Shown here piece by piece: positions 1 through 10,218 of a stretch of 64,000 bases of DNA. A program made the translations under genes and the position numbers. The notes under the pieces are model-generated. The model saw only the letters and a list, made by a program, of their open reading frames with translations. It was not told the origin of the DNA and ran no database searches. Each line of letters opens with the position of its first letter. Positions within the stretch are counted from its first letter, which is position 1. The DNA lies in NCBI GenBank assembly GCA_022419385.1, contig JAJUBI010000008.1, positions 2,232,001 through 2,296,000 of the forward strand, given 5' to 3'. This DNA comes from Paraconiothyrium sp. Pb-2020 (lineage: Eukaryota > Ascomycota > Dothideomycetes > Pleosporales > Didymosphaeriaceae).

Positions 1-1231
1 AGACTATGTAAAGTCATTGGTACTCACCTCACCCTTGGCTATATACACTGGTCGTGATCCAACGCCCTGTACTACTTCCTTGGTGACTGCAATAGGACCG
101 AGGCGCGTGAACCATTCGTACGGCGATTTTGTCCCAAATGCGTATAGGCCCTGCTGTATAAAGTAGCGGTCATAGATAGGCTGAGACTCGTTGTTTCCAA
201 GGGCAATTAGGATCTCGTCAAATTCGACCTGTTTCCCAGCGTCGTATAGCTCAACAAGTTCAGCGGGGAATTGCACTCGCAGGTCGTGCTGCAGTGACGA
301 TAGACCATCAAGCTGTATGACTGCAGCAATCCGCGGCTCCTGTGACGCAGCACGCGGGGCAAGCGTTCCGCCATAGGAGATTCCCATAAGCACGATCTTA
401 CTCTCGTCTACGTCTGAGCGATTGCAAAGGTAGTCAACGACAGGTGTGGTGGCAGTCCACCAATCAGGTATGAAAGTCTTGTTCTGGTACCGAAGAAGAC
501 TCGGCTGACCGGGTCCTTCGTACACAACACAGTTCAGTCCACGCAGTAGAGCCTGCACACACTGACTGTGGTATGCTTCCTGCATGGAACCGTCATAGCC
601 GGTCGTCACCAACAGTGTTGGGAGTTTCTTGTGGTGGTCGGCGTGCGCTTTGAAGAAGTACGCCGGGATGTCGTATGGACCAATGCTGGAGTTGCCCGCA
701 TGAACCGTGAACTTCTCCCCAGGTACAGGCTTGAGAAGAGCGACTGCCTTATCGAAAGCGGAGATCTGCTGGTCCCAAAGGCTTATGAGACGGGGATCGC
801 TAGGATCCTTGACAAGGTAATTCGAAGCCGCACGGTAGTACGTCGATGCGTGGAAATAGTTCTCGCGCGCCCCGACTGGGTCAATTCGAGGATCGATGCT
901 CTGAGCTAGGGAGTCGATCGCCTGCGCCACGGGATAGTAGGCTTGGTATGTGGCTTCTTCACTATTGCTGGGGGTGATCTGATTTGCTATGCGAAGCACT
1001 TCCCCTGTATTCGCCCCATGATTGTTCGAGAGTGAAAGAATATTCTCCAGGAGGAATGCTTGGTCTCCGTCCGATGACAGCTGGAATATCGCTGCGTTTT
1101 GAGGATCGAAGACGGACGAGTTCTGAGCTATCTGTTGCGGGATTAATGATTGCGAGCAATGGTCAAGATATATAACTGACTGCTAGGACCGGAAGGCATA
1201 GCAAAAGGTGCGACTGTCTGAAGAAAACCAT
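1..1231 (-). CDS. Secreted alpha/beta hydrolase (3' end beyond window)
   Basis: Exon 1 is 1231-1181 and encodes 17 residues that form a hydrophobic signal peptide. A 49-nt intron (1180-1132, GTCAGT...CAACAG) leads into exon 2, 1131-28, which ends at a GTGAGT donor, so the C-terminus lies off the left edge. The protein has the alpha/beta-hydrolase nucleophile elbow G-I-S-Y-G-G, with the nucleophile Ser near residue 269, preceded by a long helical N-terminal region. This layout matches fungal relatives of 2,6-dihydroxypseudooxynicotine hydrolase and FrsA-type esterases, which cleave C-C, ester or amide bonds of small molecules. The start was chosen because it gives a signal peptide and closes the frame. 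The substrate cannot be inferred. The catalytic Asp/His part is probably outside the window. Confidence 0.75.
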
Positions 1232-1900
1232 TGTAACGTGATGATGGGCGGAGTGAAGTGCAGCACAGAGAGGACGATAAGGCTTAAATATGAGATGAGG
1301 ACTACAGTCCCCCAAGGGTGGGACTCGTGCGGCTTTGGAAGTTCATGACCATTTACCATATTGGTGAGAACTCCAGCGACGAATCGCAACTCACTTTCAT
1401 CGACCAATCGGATCATCGTTAGTTGTGTTAGCTAACAGACCAGTATTTCTTCGCCACTTTTATGATAGAAAGCATGTAAGTAGCTCAAACAGATGTCGCT
1501 AGGGAGTTCAGTGACAATCTGTATTACCTGAGTGCGCACATCAATGTCGCTGTTTTGAGAATGTTAGAGTCCTGCATCGTGATTTCGAGAATGACGAGTC
1601 TGCAACAGTAAGGCGCCTTCCCTATTACGGTAGTTGTCGCTTAGGGAATAGTGCTGATGCTCCGTCATCGCGCGGATGTGGATGAAACGACCCACAACAT
1701 CATCATCTTATAGTGTGTGATCTGGAGGCTGTGTCGGATGACGCTACCGTGGGGCTCGGCAAATTAGGCCCTTCTAGGAGACCTCTCGAGCTTATGCCTT
1801 CTTCTACATTTTCAAAAGCTGTCATGTTACTGTGAGAGGCTCTTAGAGATAATTTCATGCAAGTAGTAATACAAGTGAACTGAGCAGTTAATGTAGTACT
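1232..1900. other. Gene-free stretch upstream of the hydrolase
   Basis: I see no coding signal here. It probably holds the promoter of the leftward hydrolase gene. Confidence 0.5.
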
Positions 1901-2122
1901 TTACAAAGGTAGGATATCTACATTCGGTAGTTTAAACTCTTTATCAGTTCCTTCTACCGTTAAAATCCCCTCCCTCCTCTTTGCAAAGTCTACCGTGTTT
2001 CGGAGCGCACCGTTCGTCTCTATGCTCTCATCCCAGTATAATGTCCCAAGCCACTTATCGATCCTAGGGTACTGCTCTTTAACAAACTTTGCATCGCTTG
2101 GTCTACGATTGAAGAACCTCAC
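1901..2122 (-). pseudogene. Relic of a glutathione S-transferase C-terminus (ECM4/GTO-like)
   Basis: A 73-codon fragment carries Y-P-R-I-D-K-W-L-G-T-L-Y-W-D-E-S, followed by E-T-N-G and a T-V-D-F segment. This resembles the C-terminal domain of ECM4/omega-type fungal GSTs (usual pattern YPxIxxWLRxLYW...TTxF). No N-terminal thioredoxin fold or active-site cysteine is found on either side and the surroundings are AT-rich, so this looks like the remnant of a lost gene. The assignment rests on recalled family motifs only and is tentative. Confidence 0.4.
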
Positions 2123-2279
2123 ATAGCCAATATCGAATCAGAAGATTGTGGGGAACAGGGCCGGGTAAGTGCGCACAGATTTGCGCACGGTACGGTCGGC
2201 TCTAACATTCTCAGACAGAACAACGTCTCTGCTGTCACGACGCACTCTGGTCTGGGAGTTCATGGATGTAAGATCAACC

Positions 2280-2853
2280 TAGCGTTTTCCAAGTTTTCAG
2301 CTGAATTTGTAGTCGACAATACGCCCAAAGATGTCCACTCGGTAGGTTTCCTCAATCAGTCAATCCCATAGCTACCTCGAGCCTAACGACATCGAGCTGC
2401 TTCGCCAGACAAATCAATTCATCTCCATTGCCCCGAGTCCGAGCAACACTACGGCCATGACCACCCGCACAGTCATCTCTTCCTCAACCACATGGCGTCG
2501 ATACTCATTTCACTTATTCTTCAAACATCCTCACCCAAGCACGATCTTGGTTATAGTACATCCGACAGATGCTATATCGCGAAGTCATTCAACGCTTCAA
2601 AGTGCCGGCTAATAACCCGATGTTTATTGAGCAAGCTTTCCTCCTGGTAACTCGCAATGGTGGCCTAGCTTTAAGGCGATCAGACCTTGGCATCCTGGCT
2701 CCTGGCACGAGAGCCGACTTACTTATCTGGAATGGTTCATCGCCAAGCCTTCTGGGTTGGAGCGATCCGATTGCCGCCATCCTTCTGCATGCAAGCGTTA
2801 GTGACATCAAGCATGTTATGGTGCACGGCCACTTTCAGAAAAGGAACGGATAG
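2280..2853 (+). pseudogene. Broken amidohydrolase (metal-dependent deaminase/hydrolase) C-terminal fragment
   Basis: The clear part is 2569-2853, with the typical amidohydrolase C-terminus: A-F-L-L-V-T-R-N-G-G-L-A-L, then L-G-x-L-A-P-G-T-R-A-D-L-L-I-W and a final M-V-H-G. Just upstream, pieces of the same family appear in different frames: a histidine-rich Y-G-H-D-H-P-H-S-H stretch near 2452-2478 and an L-L-R-Q-T-N-Q-F-I-S segment near 2395-2430. They cannot be joined without frameshifts. The N-terminal metal-binding HxH part is missing. I read this as a decayed gene of the guanine-deaminase/atrazine-chlorohydrolase-like superfamily. Confidence 0.65.
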
Positions 2854-3917
2854 CTTACACAGAGTAACTATCTTGAGCTTCAGGAAAGTTTTTTGAGCAG
2901 TTCTAAGCGTTTACAAAAGATCTGGCAACAAATGCCGAAGCCAGCGCTCGAAGGGCAGTTGTTTAATGGTCTGACCTTTGAGCGTACACTCGAGGCTGAT
3001 GTTGCGCGGGGAAATGGTTCTGAATACTAAGAACTGCAGGTCAACTAGACTTTATAGATGTATGATCACGCAATTACCCATATACCGATAGTAAGCTCAA
3101 CTAACAAGACCTCATAGAAAAATCAGAACACCACTTTTCCATATATGGAACCAAAGGCCATGAAGGCCGTGGGTCATTTCTTCGTGGAAACAGTAATAAC
3201 TCACTCTTGGAAATGAATCCTACAAATGATTGAAGAACGTCTCTGAGACTTACAGTTCACTTTTGGCGCACGTCCAGACTAAGCGATGTCTTGCATTCAG
3301 AGTGTGGCAACCGTGCGACGATGGAGTCAAGGGTGAAAAAGCTCCTAGTCCAAGGAGGTATTATATGGCAGAATATGACATGCAAAGAAAAGGACGGTGT
3401 CAGCACAATTATTAGTATCAGTTGCGACGTGTCCAATGTTAAATCGTCCATAGTGGTGCAGCCTATGCCACTTAGTGCGCGTGTTGGTCATAGCGCGAGC
3501 AGCGAATCTTCGACACCTCCTAGACCAGAAGTAGAATCTAGTCGTTACTACTTCTGGCGCAATAATGAGGGCGCTTCCCGGTCAAGTAGCTAATATTAGT
3601 CACACATCCGGTGGTTCGCGAATCTAATAGAAGTTATTCGGTCTTTTTCCCCTTCAGAGTAATATTCACCTCGCTGGTGTCCAATACCTCCATAGAAGCT
3701 CAATTTACAAATCTCGCCATGGCGTAGTTATTGTTGAGCTGTCTCATTTAGCCTCGGATCCTTTCGAGATTGGTGATGCCGAGACATGCATATAAATACT
3801 CTCAAGCCATTTACAATCCAACACGGTACGAGCAACCATTACCATACGTCTATTACTGAAGTTTTACCAGCGTAGTGGAAACGCTTACGTACCAAAAGCT
3901 GCCCCCGGATCAACAGG
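2854..3917. other. Intergenic stretch
   Basis: There is no supported gene. A short frame at 3291-3593 has weak resemblance to a nucleotide-binding segment but lacks any defining motif. TATA-like and pyrimidine-rich sequence near 3785-3850 may belong to the promoter of the following GFA gene. Confidence 0.5.
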
Positions 3918-4521
3918 ATGAGTGGAAGAATTGTGCTGCCTTCCGAAGGGGCGCATGGCGAGAAAAATGGCACCGCCACGGCAACTTGCTATTGCGGCGC
4001 GATCCAGATCCAGGTTCCTACAGAAGGCGATGGTTTGGTAGACACATTCATTTGCCATTGCACAGACTGCCGCAAAATTACCGCAAGGTTTGTGCCATAT
4101 CATATCCTCAATATCGCGTATGTGAAGTAGCTGACGCCACGTCCTACATAGCATGTTTTCGTCCAGCTTCGTGGTAAACGACACGCACCTCAAGCACCTC
4201 CGTGGCGAAGACAAGCTCACCCGTTTCAAGAAGAGAGAAACTATCGCTACGGGCAACTACGTGGAGAGCAGCTTCTGCAGCGTCTGTGGTACCCTTATGT
4301 ACAGGCGAAGCAGCGGATTTCCAGGGATCAGCGTACCGAGGATCGGCACGATAGATGATTTCGGTCTGCAGGAGACGAAGTTCAAACCGAGAGTTGAAGT
4401 ATTCGAGAAGGATAGATGTGCATGGTTGTTGCCGGCAAATGTTCAAGAGCACGTAGAGGGTGCGTACTATACGGCCGGAAGCTCGTGGAAGAGTATTCAT
4501 GATGGGGTTGGCGGTCAATAG
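3918..4521 (+). CDS. GFA-family (Mss4-like, zinc-binding) protein
   Basis: Exon 1 is 3918-4087 and exon 2 is 4152-4521, joined across a 64-nt intron (GTTTGT...CATAG), giving 179 residues. The zinc ligands of the glutathione-dependent formaldehyde-activating (GFA) fold are present: C-Y-C-G early, C-H-C-T-D-C-R-K before the intron and C-S-V-C-G-T near the middle. After the intron come the usual S-F-V-V and L-x-x-L-R-G-E-D segments. Bacterial Gfa binds S-hydroxymethylglutathione; most fungal paralogues have no assigned substrate. The gene stands alone upstream of a zinc-cluster regulator. It appears intact and of normal length for the family. Confidence 0.85.
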
Positions 4522-5040
4522 AGCCAGCTTGCGACATGCGGATGGGCGTGGGAGGTACCAGATGTTGCTTGTAGGGCTTGATCTACGATCGCGAATCAGC
4601 ATTTTTTAATTGATAGAGCAGGGTTTGGACTCTGTCCTAGCGAGATCACTGTTGCTGCGTTATTTGACCTGTCATGTTGTGTGCTTACTCGCGAATTCGG
4701 TCGGTCTATCCTGCCGCGGTCGCAATAGCGACTCTTGAGGCGACGAATCGGCGCAGAGGGACGCAGGATGGCCTATAGAGGCTGCTGCAGCCACTCATAG
4801 AAATACTTTGATGTTTTGTGATGGGTTTTGAACCTTGAGTTGTCGCTGAATTAGTATGGTATGCTGCTACGTACGCTGACTAATATCTCCCCACTGGCGC
4901 TAGTTAGCATCCGAACATTACACTCCATGTCTACACACCACCGCATGATCCTGATCCCTAACTCAACTTAACTGCTCGCGCCCACCCAACTTCTCACCCA
5001 CCTCAAGGACAGCGGAAGTTTCTGCCTCAGTAACATAACT
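4522..5040. other. Intergenic stretch before the zinc-cluster regulator
   Basis: No gene is seen. It probably holds the terminator of the GFA gene and the promoter of the regulator at 5041. Confidence 0.5.
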
Positions 5041-6891
5041 ATGGGGGTAAAAGGCTGTTGGACGTGCAGAGGTAGGTACAGTACTTACGATAGCCCTGCC
5101 GCTACCCCATCCATCCTATCCCATCCCACATTAGCAAGAGTCATCGGCCCCTGCTGCGAACATACGAGGCTCAAATGATCCCTCAGATCAGAATGGCTGG
5201 CTAGGGTAGCATAGATCCCTTGCTTATCATCCCTAGCGCGCAAAGTGCGATGCGATGCGCAGAGGCCGACGTGTGGCAACTGCACGAAGACGAGACGCAA
5301 GTGCCAAGGCTATGGGATGCAGCTATCATGGCCAAGAGAAGGGGATACCAAGAGAGCGGTTGTATTGAAAGATGTGGAAGTGCGGCGGCGTCGCCAACGC
5401 ACGGGGGTTCTAGATCTTTATTCGGTTCCGCCGCGGGCAAGGTTTGTGAACGTAGGAACCTGGGACGTGGCGCTGGCGATGGCGCTTGAGCTGTGCAATG
5501 GACCGGCGCCGGGTGAACATGCTCATCAACATGCTGGTACTGTACCGCACTGTCTGGGTGCCGGACTAGATGGGTACACCTGCTAAGACAGTACGTGTAG
5601 CCCGTTACATGCGCTCCATGTCCACGTCCATGTCCATGCAACTGCCCCGCCCAACCTATCTACCGCCCGCCGTCATTAATAAGGAAGAATCGCATCTTCT
5701 AGGCTTCTGTACGTACGTAGCACATCTGCACAGTCACCCACACTGATCCAGCCGATGTGCGCAGTCACTGAATCAACATCCCTCATGCTCGGCCCAACCG
5801 ACGCAGAGACTCTAGCACATTTCATCCTGCGAATCGCGCTCTCGGATCCCGACTCTTCTGACACGACGAATGCAGTCCTGCAGGCCGTGTTTGCGCTCGC
5901 ATCGCTCCAACTACACGGCAGCGGCAGCGCAAACGCGTTTCGCTATAAGAGGCGCGTTGTCGCAAAAATTGCGAGCGAGGCCACTGATTGGTTGGATGAG
6001 AGGGCATTGCTGAGGAATTTGGTTGCGACGATGCTGTTGTATCACTACGAAGTAGGTACACTCGAATCAAGTCGCGGAGGGACATGGGTGACTTTCTTTT
6101 GCGCGGTGAAGCGCATCATCAACACGTCGCCTGCAATGGACAAGTTGGTTCGGCATGAGTATTCAGTCATTCTCGATTGGATTTATTACCACGAAGCATT
6201 GTCAGAGTTCACAGTCCGGCATTGGAAAGTTCCGTACGACGGGTGCGGCTACGCTCCTGTGGTGAGAGCAGCTAAAGCTGTAGATGGCATCGCACGGCAA
6301 GAAGTAGAAGGCATCGGCTGCCCAACCGAAGTCCTCGAGCTCCTTGTTCACGCCTGTCGGCAAGCCATCGTCGCGCCATGCGCCGAAATGGCGTATACGG
6401 CCGCCGAGTTGGAGCGCGCGACGGTGCTGGAACAGCGCATTTCGACGTATGTGGGAGAATTTGGGCCCATTCCCGCACCAACCACAACACCAAGGAATCG
6501 GCGTACCATGGTCTCGGATCTCCACCGCGTCGCGTGCTTGATCTATGTCAACCGCGCGGTGCATCGTTCTTCTGGGACCGAATTCCGCCACCGACGGCTT
6601 GTGAGAGAGGGGCTACTATTGCTAGGCGAGCTGGAAACGTGCCAGAGTGCGTGGACGCTGTTTGTTATTGGCTGTGAGGCCGTCGACGACGAGCAGAGGC
6701 TTGCAATCTTGCATGTCTGTGAACGCAGTCGGCAGGATTCGAGAAAGAGATCTAGTCACATTGATTCGACTCAGCGTCTTATTGAGTCCGTGTGGAACCA
6801 GCGAGACCTCGATGAGGAGGGGAAGGTTGAGTACATGGCGATTCTGGATGCGGTCATTGGGGGACTTGCTTTCATGCCATTGTTTGCCTGA
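5041..6891 (+). CDS. Zn2Cys6 transcription factor with fungal_trans_2 (DUF3468) domain
   Basis: The zinc cluster is split by the first intron (5072-5236). Joined, it reads C6-x2-C9-x6-C16-x6-C23-x2-C26-x6-C33, a perfect binuclear cluster. The best model has exons 5041-5071, 5237-5512 (or to 5536), 5601-5708 and 5765-6891, giving about 513 residues in a closed frame. The third intron (5709-5764, GTACGT...GCGCAG) is well supported. For the second intron the acceptor at 5600 is clear but two donors (5513, 5537) fit. The middle and C-terminal parts match the DUF3468-type fungal regulatory domain, including the L-P-P-A-V-x-N-K-E-E-S-H-L-L-G-F entry motif. It is a nuclear DNA-binding regulator, probably recognising CGG triplets. 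Targets are unknown; the SDR pair just downstream is a reasonable candidate. Confidence 0.85.
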
Positions 6892-6983
6892 GCAGGGTCA
6901 CCCATGGGCTACATAAAGAAGAGGTTTTATAGGTTACATGAGGAAAGCCTCTCCATCCTGCACTACGCTTCGCTCCGCCAAGA

Positions 6984-8105
6984 CTAAAACCATTGCTCCT
7001 CGTCTCCGTGATGTGTAAGGAACTTGCCACTGTCCGCCTCGGTCAAGTCCCGAATCACCCGAAGCATATTGGCGACGGCTTCCTCTACTGGGGCTGGACC
7101 CTCGACCTTTGGGTCGACCTTGTGGAACATGTCGAGCATGACTTTGCGTATCTCCGGGTCGCCTGTGACGGCTTTGGCTATTGCAAGTCAGTCACTCAAT
7201 CCGGTCCTCCGTGTCTGTGTTGTGACATTGGCAGTAACTTACCGGCATCCGTATTTACCCAACCTGGGCTCAGAGCCAGGGCCTTTATACCCTCAGGGGC
7301 GAGCTCAGTGGCGAACTTTGTCATGGCCATGTTCATGCCGGCCTTGCTCACAGAATAACCCAGCAGGCTGGAAAATCCGGTTATGCGAGTGAATTCATGA
7401 TTTCCACTCTGACTGGAGAGGAAGATTATCTTCTTCTCTGTGCCTTTTCGAATGAGGTGGAGGAAGGAATTTATGGTGTAGATGTTGCTGAGAAGGTTGT
7501 TTTTGATCTAGGGGGCCACAATTAGTCAAGCCTGGCCTGCCTTGGAAGGCATGGATGGTGGGCGGGGATTCGTACGTTCTCACCAATCTCCAAGTCCAAC
7601 GCTTCTTTCTTTCCATGACTACTCCATATCAGCAGCAGGAAATCACTTGCTGAGTGCGTCAAGCCCAATCACTTACAAAGCAGACGGCGGTAGAACAGCC
7701 GTGTCTGGTCCCGCGGAGCCGGCGTTGAGGATCAAGACATCAAGGGAACCGAGCGTGACTTTTGACACTTCGGCGGCGGCTTCATCCAACTTGGTAGGTT
7801 CCGAGATGTCCGTGACGATGATGTGGATATTTTTGCGTTGTGCGGCGAGCTCCTCCAGCGGACCGGCAGTCCCTAAACTCCGGATGAGGGCAAATACCTG
7901 GTTGTTTGGTTCCATGGACTTTGATGGTGCCATCAGTGCTATATCTTGGCTGTGATATGTCTGCAGCAGTAGGTAGACTCACAAGATTCTTGACGAACCC
8001 GAGCTGCAATGGTGGCCTTGTTAGCTCTGACACTGTGGTTCGTAAACATCTGGGATCACTTACGCCAATGCCTCTCGTCGCGCCGGTTATAGCCCAAGAC
8101 ACCAT
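6984..8105 (-). CDS. Short-chain dehydrogenase/reductase, classical type
   Basis: Six exons (8105-8064, 8003-7983, 7918-7677, 7618-7576, 7507-7243, 7177-6984) give 268 residues with every junction in frame. All introns have GT-AG ends. The Rossmann motif T-G-A-T-R-G-I-G is at residues 7-14, N-A-G in the middle, catalytic Y-S-V-S-K at about 167-171 with S-S-Q-S-G before it, and the P-G-W-V-N-T-D segment follows. These are all the elements of an active NAD(P)(H)-dependent SDR. The start is the second ATG-like position of the first exon; the preceding in-frame codon is GTG. It is cytosolic, substrate unknown. It is divergent from another SDR at 8781 with a shared 675-bp upstream region. Confidence 0.88.
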
Positions 8106-8278
8106 TTTCACTGTTTCGATGGTAGTGATGATCCTGCAGGTAGGAAGATGTTTGGAATAAATATGAATCGCTCAATTCAGTCCGTTTGGCGCTAGTGGTT
8201 CATAGACAGACGGTGCGGGTGCCACATGCTCTTATACCCGTTCTCAGACGCACTTTGACCATGCCGCATAGTAAAATC

Positions 8279-8317
8279 AGTGGAAACTATTTGCGAAGTC
8301 GATGTTGTAACTTCTCG
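8279..8317 (+). repeat. Promoter direct repeat, copy 1
   Basis: About 40 bp resembling the segment at 8640-8678; the most similar core is GAAACTATTTGCGA. It sits about 175 bp upstream of the leftward SDR start. Confidence 0.6.
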
Positions 8318-8639
8318 ACAATGCGTTCAATGGCGGACAGAGGAAGTGATGTAAAGTGAGGAAAGTCTTTCCGAAACCACCGGGTCTAATCTAGTTCTCT
8401 TGTTTTCTTTTGTATCTTATAGACTTGCGTAAGCAAATTTCAAGATTCCCTACGTTATTAACATGTTCTATCGAAAAAAAGAGCACGTGGACTTGAAGTG
8501 TAAAGCGAAGCAACTTTCTCCGAAACCACTAGCGGGATCGACGCAGGTCAGCGGGCAAGGCTGACCAATCGCGAACAATCAAAATGACCAGCCGCAGAGA
8601 AAGGGCCATCTCTATCCAGGTAAACTTTCATCATGAAAC

Positions 8640-8678
8640 CAGTAGAAACTATTTGCGACGTTCATGTTGACAATTCGC
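8640..8678 (+). repeat. Promoter direct repeat, copy 2
   Basis: Second copy of the element at 8279-8317, about 100-140 bp upstream of the rightward SDR start. Each gene of the divergent pair therefore has one copy near its own start. Confidence 0.6.
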
Positions 8679-8780
8679 GGCTTCGATGCGCAACATAATT
8701 CCAGGGGAGCAGAACATATAAAAGTCATCTTGCATGTGCTAAGGAAGGGCAATTCTATTCTCCCTTTGCTCCACACCCCC

Positions 8781-9622
8781 ATGTCTGCATACTCGCCAAT
8801 CGCCCTCATCCTCGGCGCCGGTGCCAACGTGGGCGGCAGCGTTGCGGCAGCCTTCCTCGCAAAAGGTTACAAGGTAGCGACCGTGTCGCGGACAGCGACG
8901 CCGTCCGGAAACAATGAGCGAAATGGTTTCCATGTCCAGGCCGACCTGGCTGACCCGGAAAGCGTCTCGGCCGTTTTTGAGACCGTCCGCAAGCAGCTCG
9001 GCCATCCGAGCGTAGTCGTCTACAACGGTTCGTGTCTTTCTTCGGTTGGGGTCGTTGCCACCCTCTACATCAATCTAACAGGATAAGTACCTCGATAGCA
9101 GCTAACCCAGACAAATAGGTGCCGCAGCCAAATTGGTCGACGCCAAAGACCCGCTACAAATCTCTCTCCAGGACGCCATTCGTGACATGAACGTGAACAC
9201 CTTCAGCGCCCTCGCTGCAGCAAAGGAAGCCGTCACGTCGTTTGCGAACCTGGCAAAAGAAAACAAAGCGCCTCGTACCTTCATCTTCACAGGAAATGCC
9301 ATGAACAATATGGCTATTCCAGCGCTGATGAGTGCAGGCATGGGCAAGAGTGCTACGGCACATATGATTATGACAGCCGCGCACGTCTATGCCGGACGCG
9401 GGTATAGGTGGGGAGTCCAGAATTACATGCCTAGTCTGACCGAGCGCTGATCAAGGTAGATTCTACTACGCGGATGAGCGCAACGCTGATGGGACGCCCG
9501 TGTATCGTGCTATAGACGGAGAGGCGCACGGAGAGTTCTATGTCGCGCTTTCGGAGAAAGATCAGGGGCCTTGGCTAGCGACGTTTGTCAAGGGGACTGG
9601 TTATGTCCCATTTGATCGGTGA
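8781..9622 (+). CDS. Atypical short-chain dehydrogenase-like protein
   Basis: Three exons (8781-9027, 9119-9407, 9460-9622) give 232 residues. The N-terminus has a Rossmann motif of the form L-G-A-G-A-N-V-G-G (about residues 11-19) followed by V-A-x-V-S-R. Where classical SDRs have Y-x-x-x-K, this protein has A-G-M-G-K: the lysine is kept but the tyrosine position is alanine, and the usual catalytic Ser region reads F-T-G-N-A. Nucleotide binding is likely; classical SDR chemistry is doubtful. Fungal SDR-like proteins of this shape are common and mostly uncharacterised. It shares a promoter region with the classical SDR at 6984-8105, so the two probably act together. Confidence 0.82.
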
Positions 9623-10218
9623 TCCTGTGAGGCTGCAGGTGTTGTGGCTGGAACGAACCCCTATTTCCCATGGCCGGTGGCTTGTTGCAGGTTTGTAAGC
9701 TTTTCCTGTACGCTTGTATAATCTATTTTTTTCATTGACATAAGTTTAAGAGGATGAGTTTTCAAATCAATTCTTACCTAAGGGAGTGCCGCTGCTCATC
9801 GGGTATTCCGCGATGGAACACCGGTAAGGTCGTTTGGAGATTACCCCCCTAGATTTTGATTTACTTTATCTTTGAAAGCTACTCGAGGGTATTCTCGGCC
9901 GGAATGGGGTCCTTTGCATATATCAGGGCTAAGATTTGCTGCAATCTGAAAGTGCAGATCCATATTAGACGCTTCCTAGGTTTATATACCGTCACAGCGA
10001 TGGGTTGTGACTCCCACCGGCTTCTCTAGGAGTTTCATTTCCCGTAACAATGTACATCAATGTTGACATGAAGACTGCAAGAGATGTTTACCTACACTGT
10101 AGTCTGGGCCTAGTAACAACGTACGCTCGAGCTTTTCCGAGAATCTAGGATCCGACCATTATATTCTTAGCTTTATTCTTGATAAATGAATTCTCTCGCG
10201 GCGACAGTTATTGAGAAG
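9623..10218. other. Intergenic stretch
   Basis: No gene is seen. It separates the SDR pair from the decayed HET locus. Confidence 0.5.

Larger units (their letters stand above)
8106..8780. promoter_or_regulatory. Shared divergent promoter of the two SDR genes with repeated motifs
   Basis: The stretch separates two head-to-head SDR genes. It contains two approximate 40-bp direct repeats (8279-8317 and 8640-8678, sharing GAAACTATTTGCGA and a following ATGTTG). It also contains two CCGAAACCAC boxes, each followed by a CGG: CCG-N7-CGG at 8371-8383 and CCG-N10-CGG at 8520-8535. Everted CGG triplets are a known binding mode for Zn2Cys6 dimers, so regulation by a zinc-cluster factor (perhaps the one at 5041) is plausible but inferred. 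Confidence 0.55.

Noticed and set aside
191..909. Plus-strand open frames over the hydrolase
   Set aside because: Antisense shadows of a well-conserved minus-strand gene; no family features.
3291..3593. 100-codon frame with a weak C-D-V-S segment reminiscent of ketoreductases
   Set aside because: No glycine-rich nucleotide motif or catalytic residues and no neighbouring PKS sequence; similarity is too slight.
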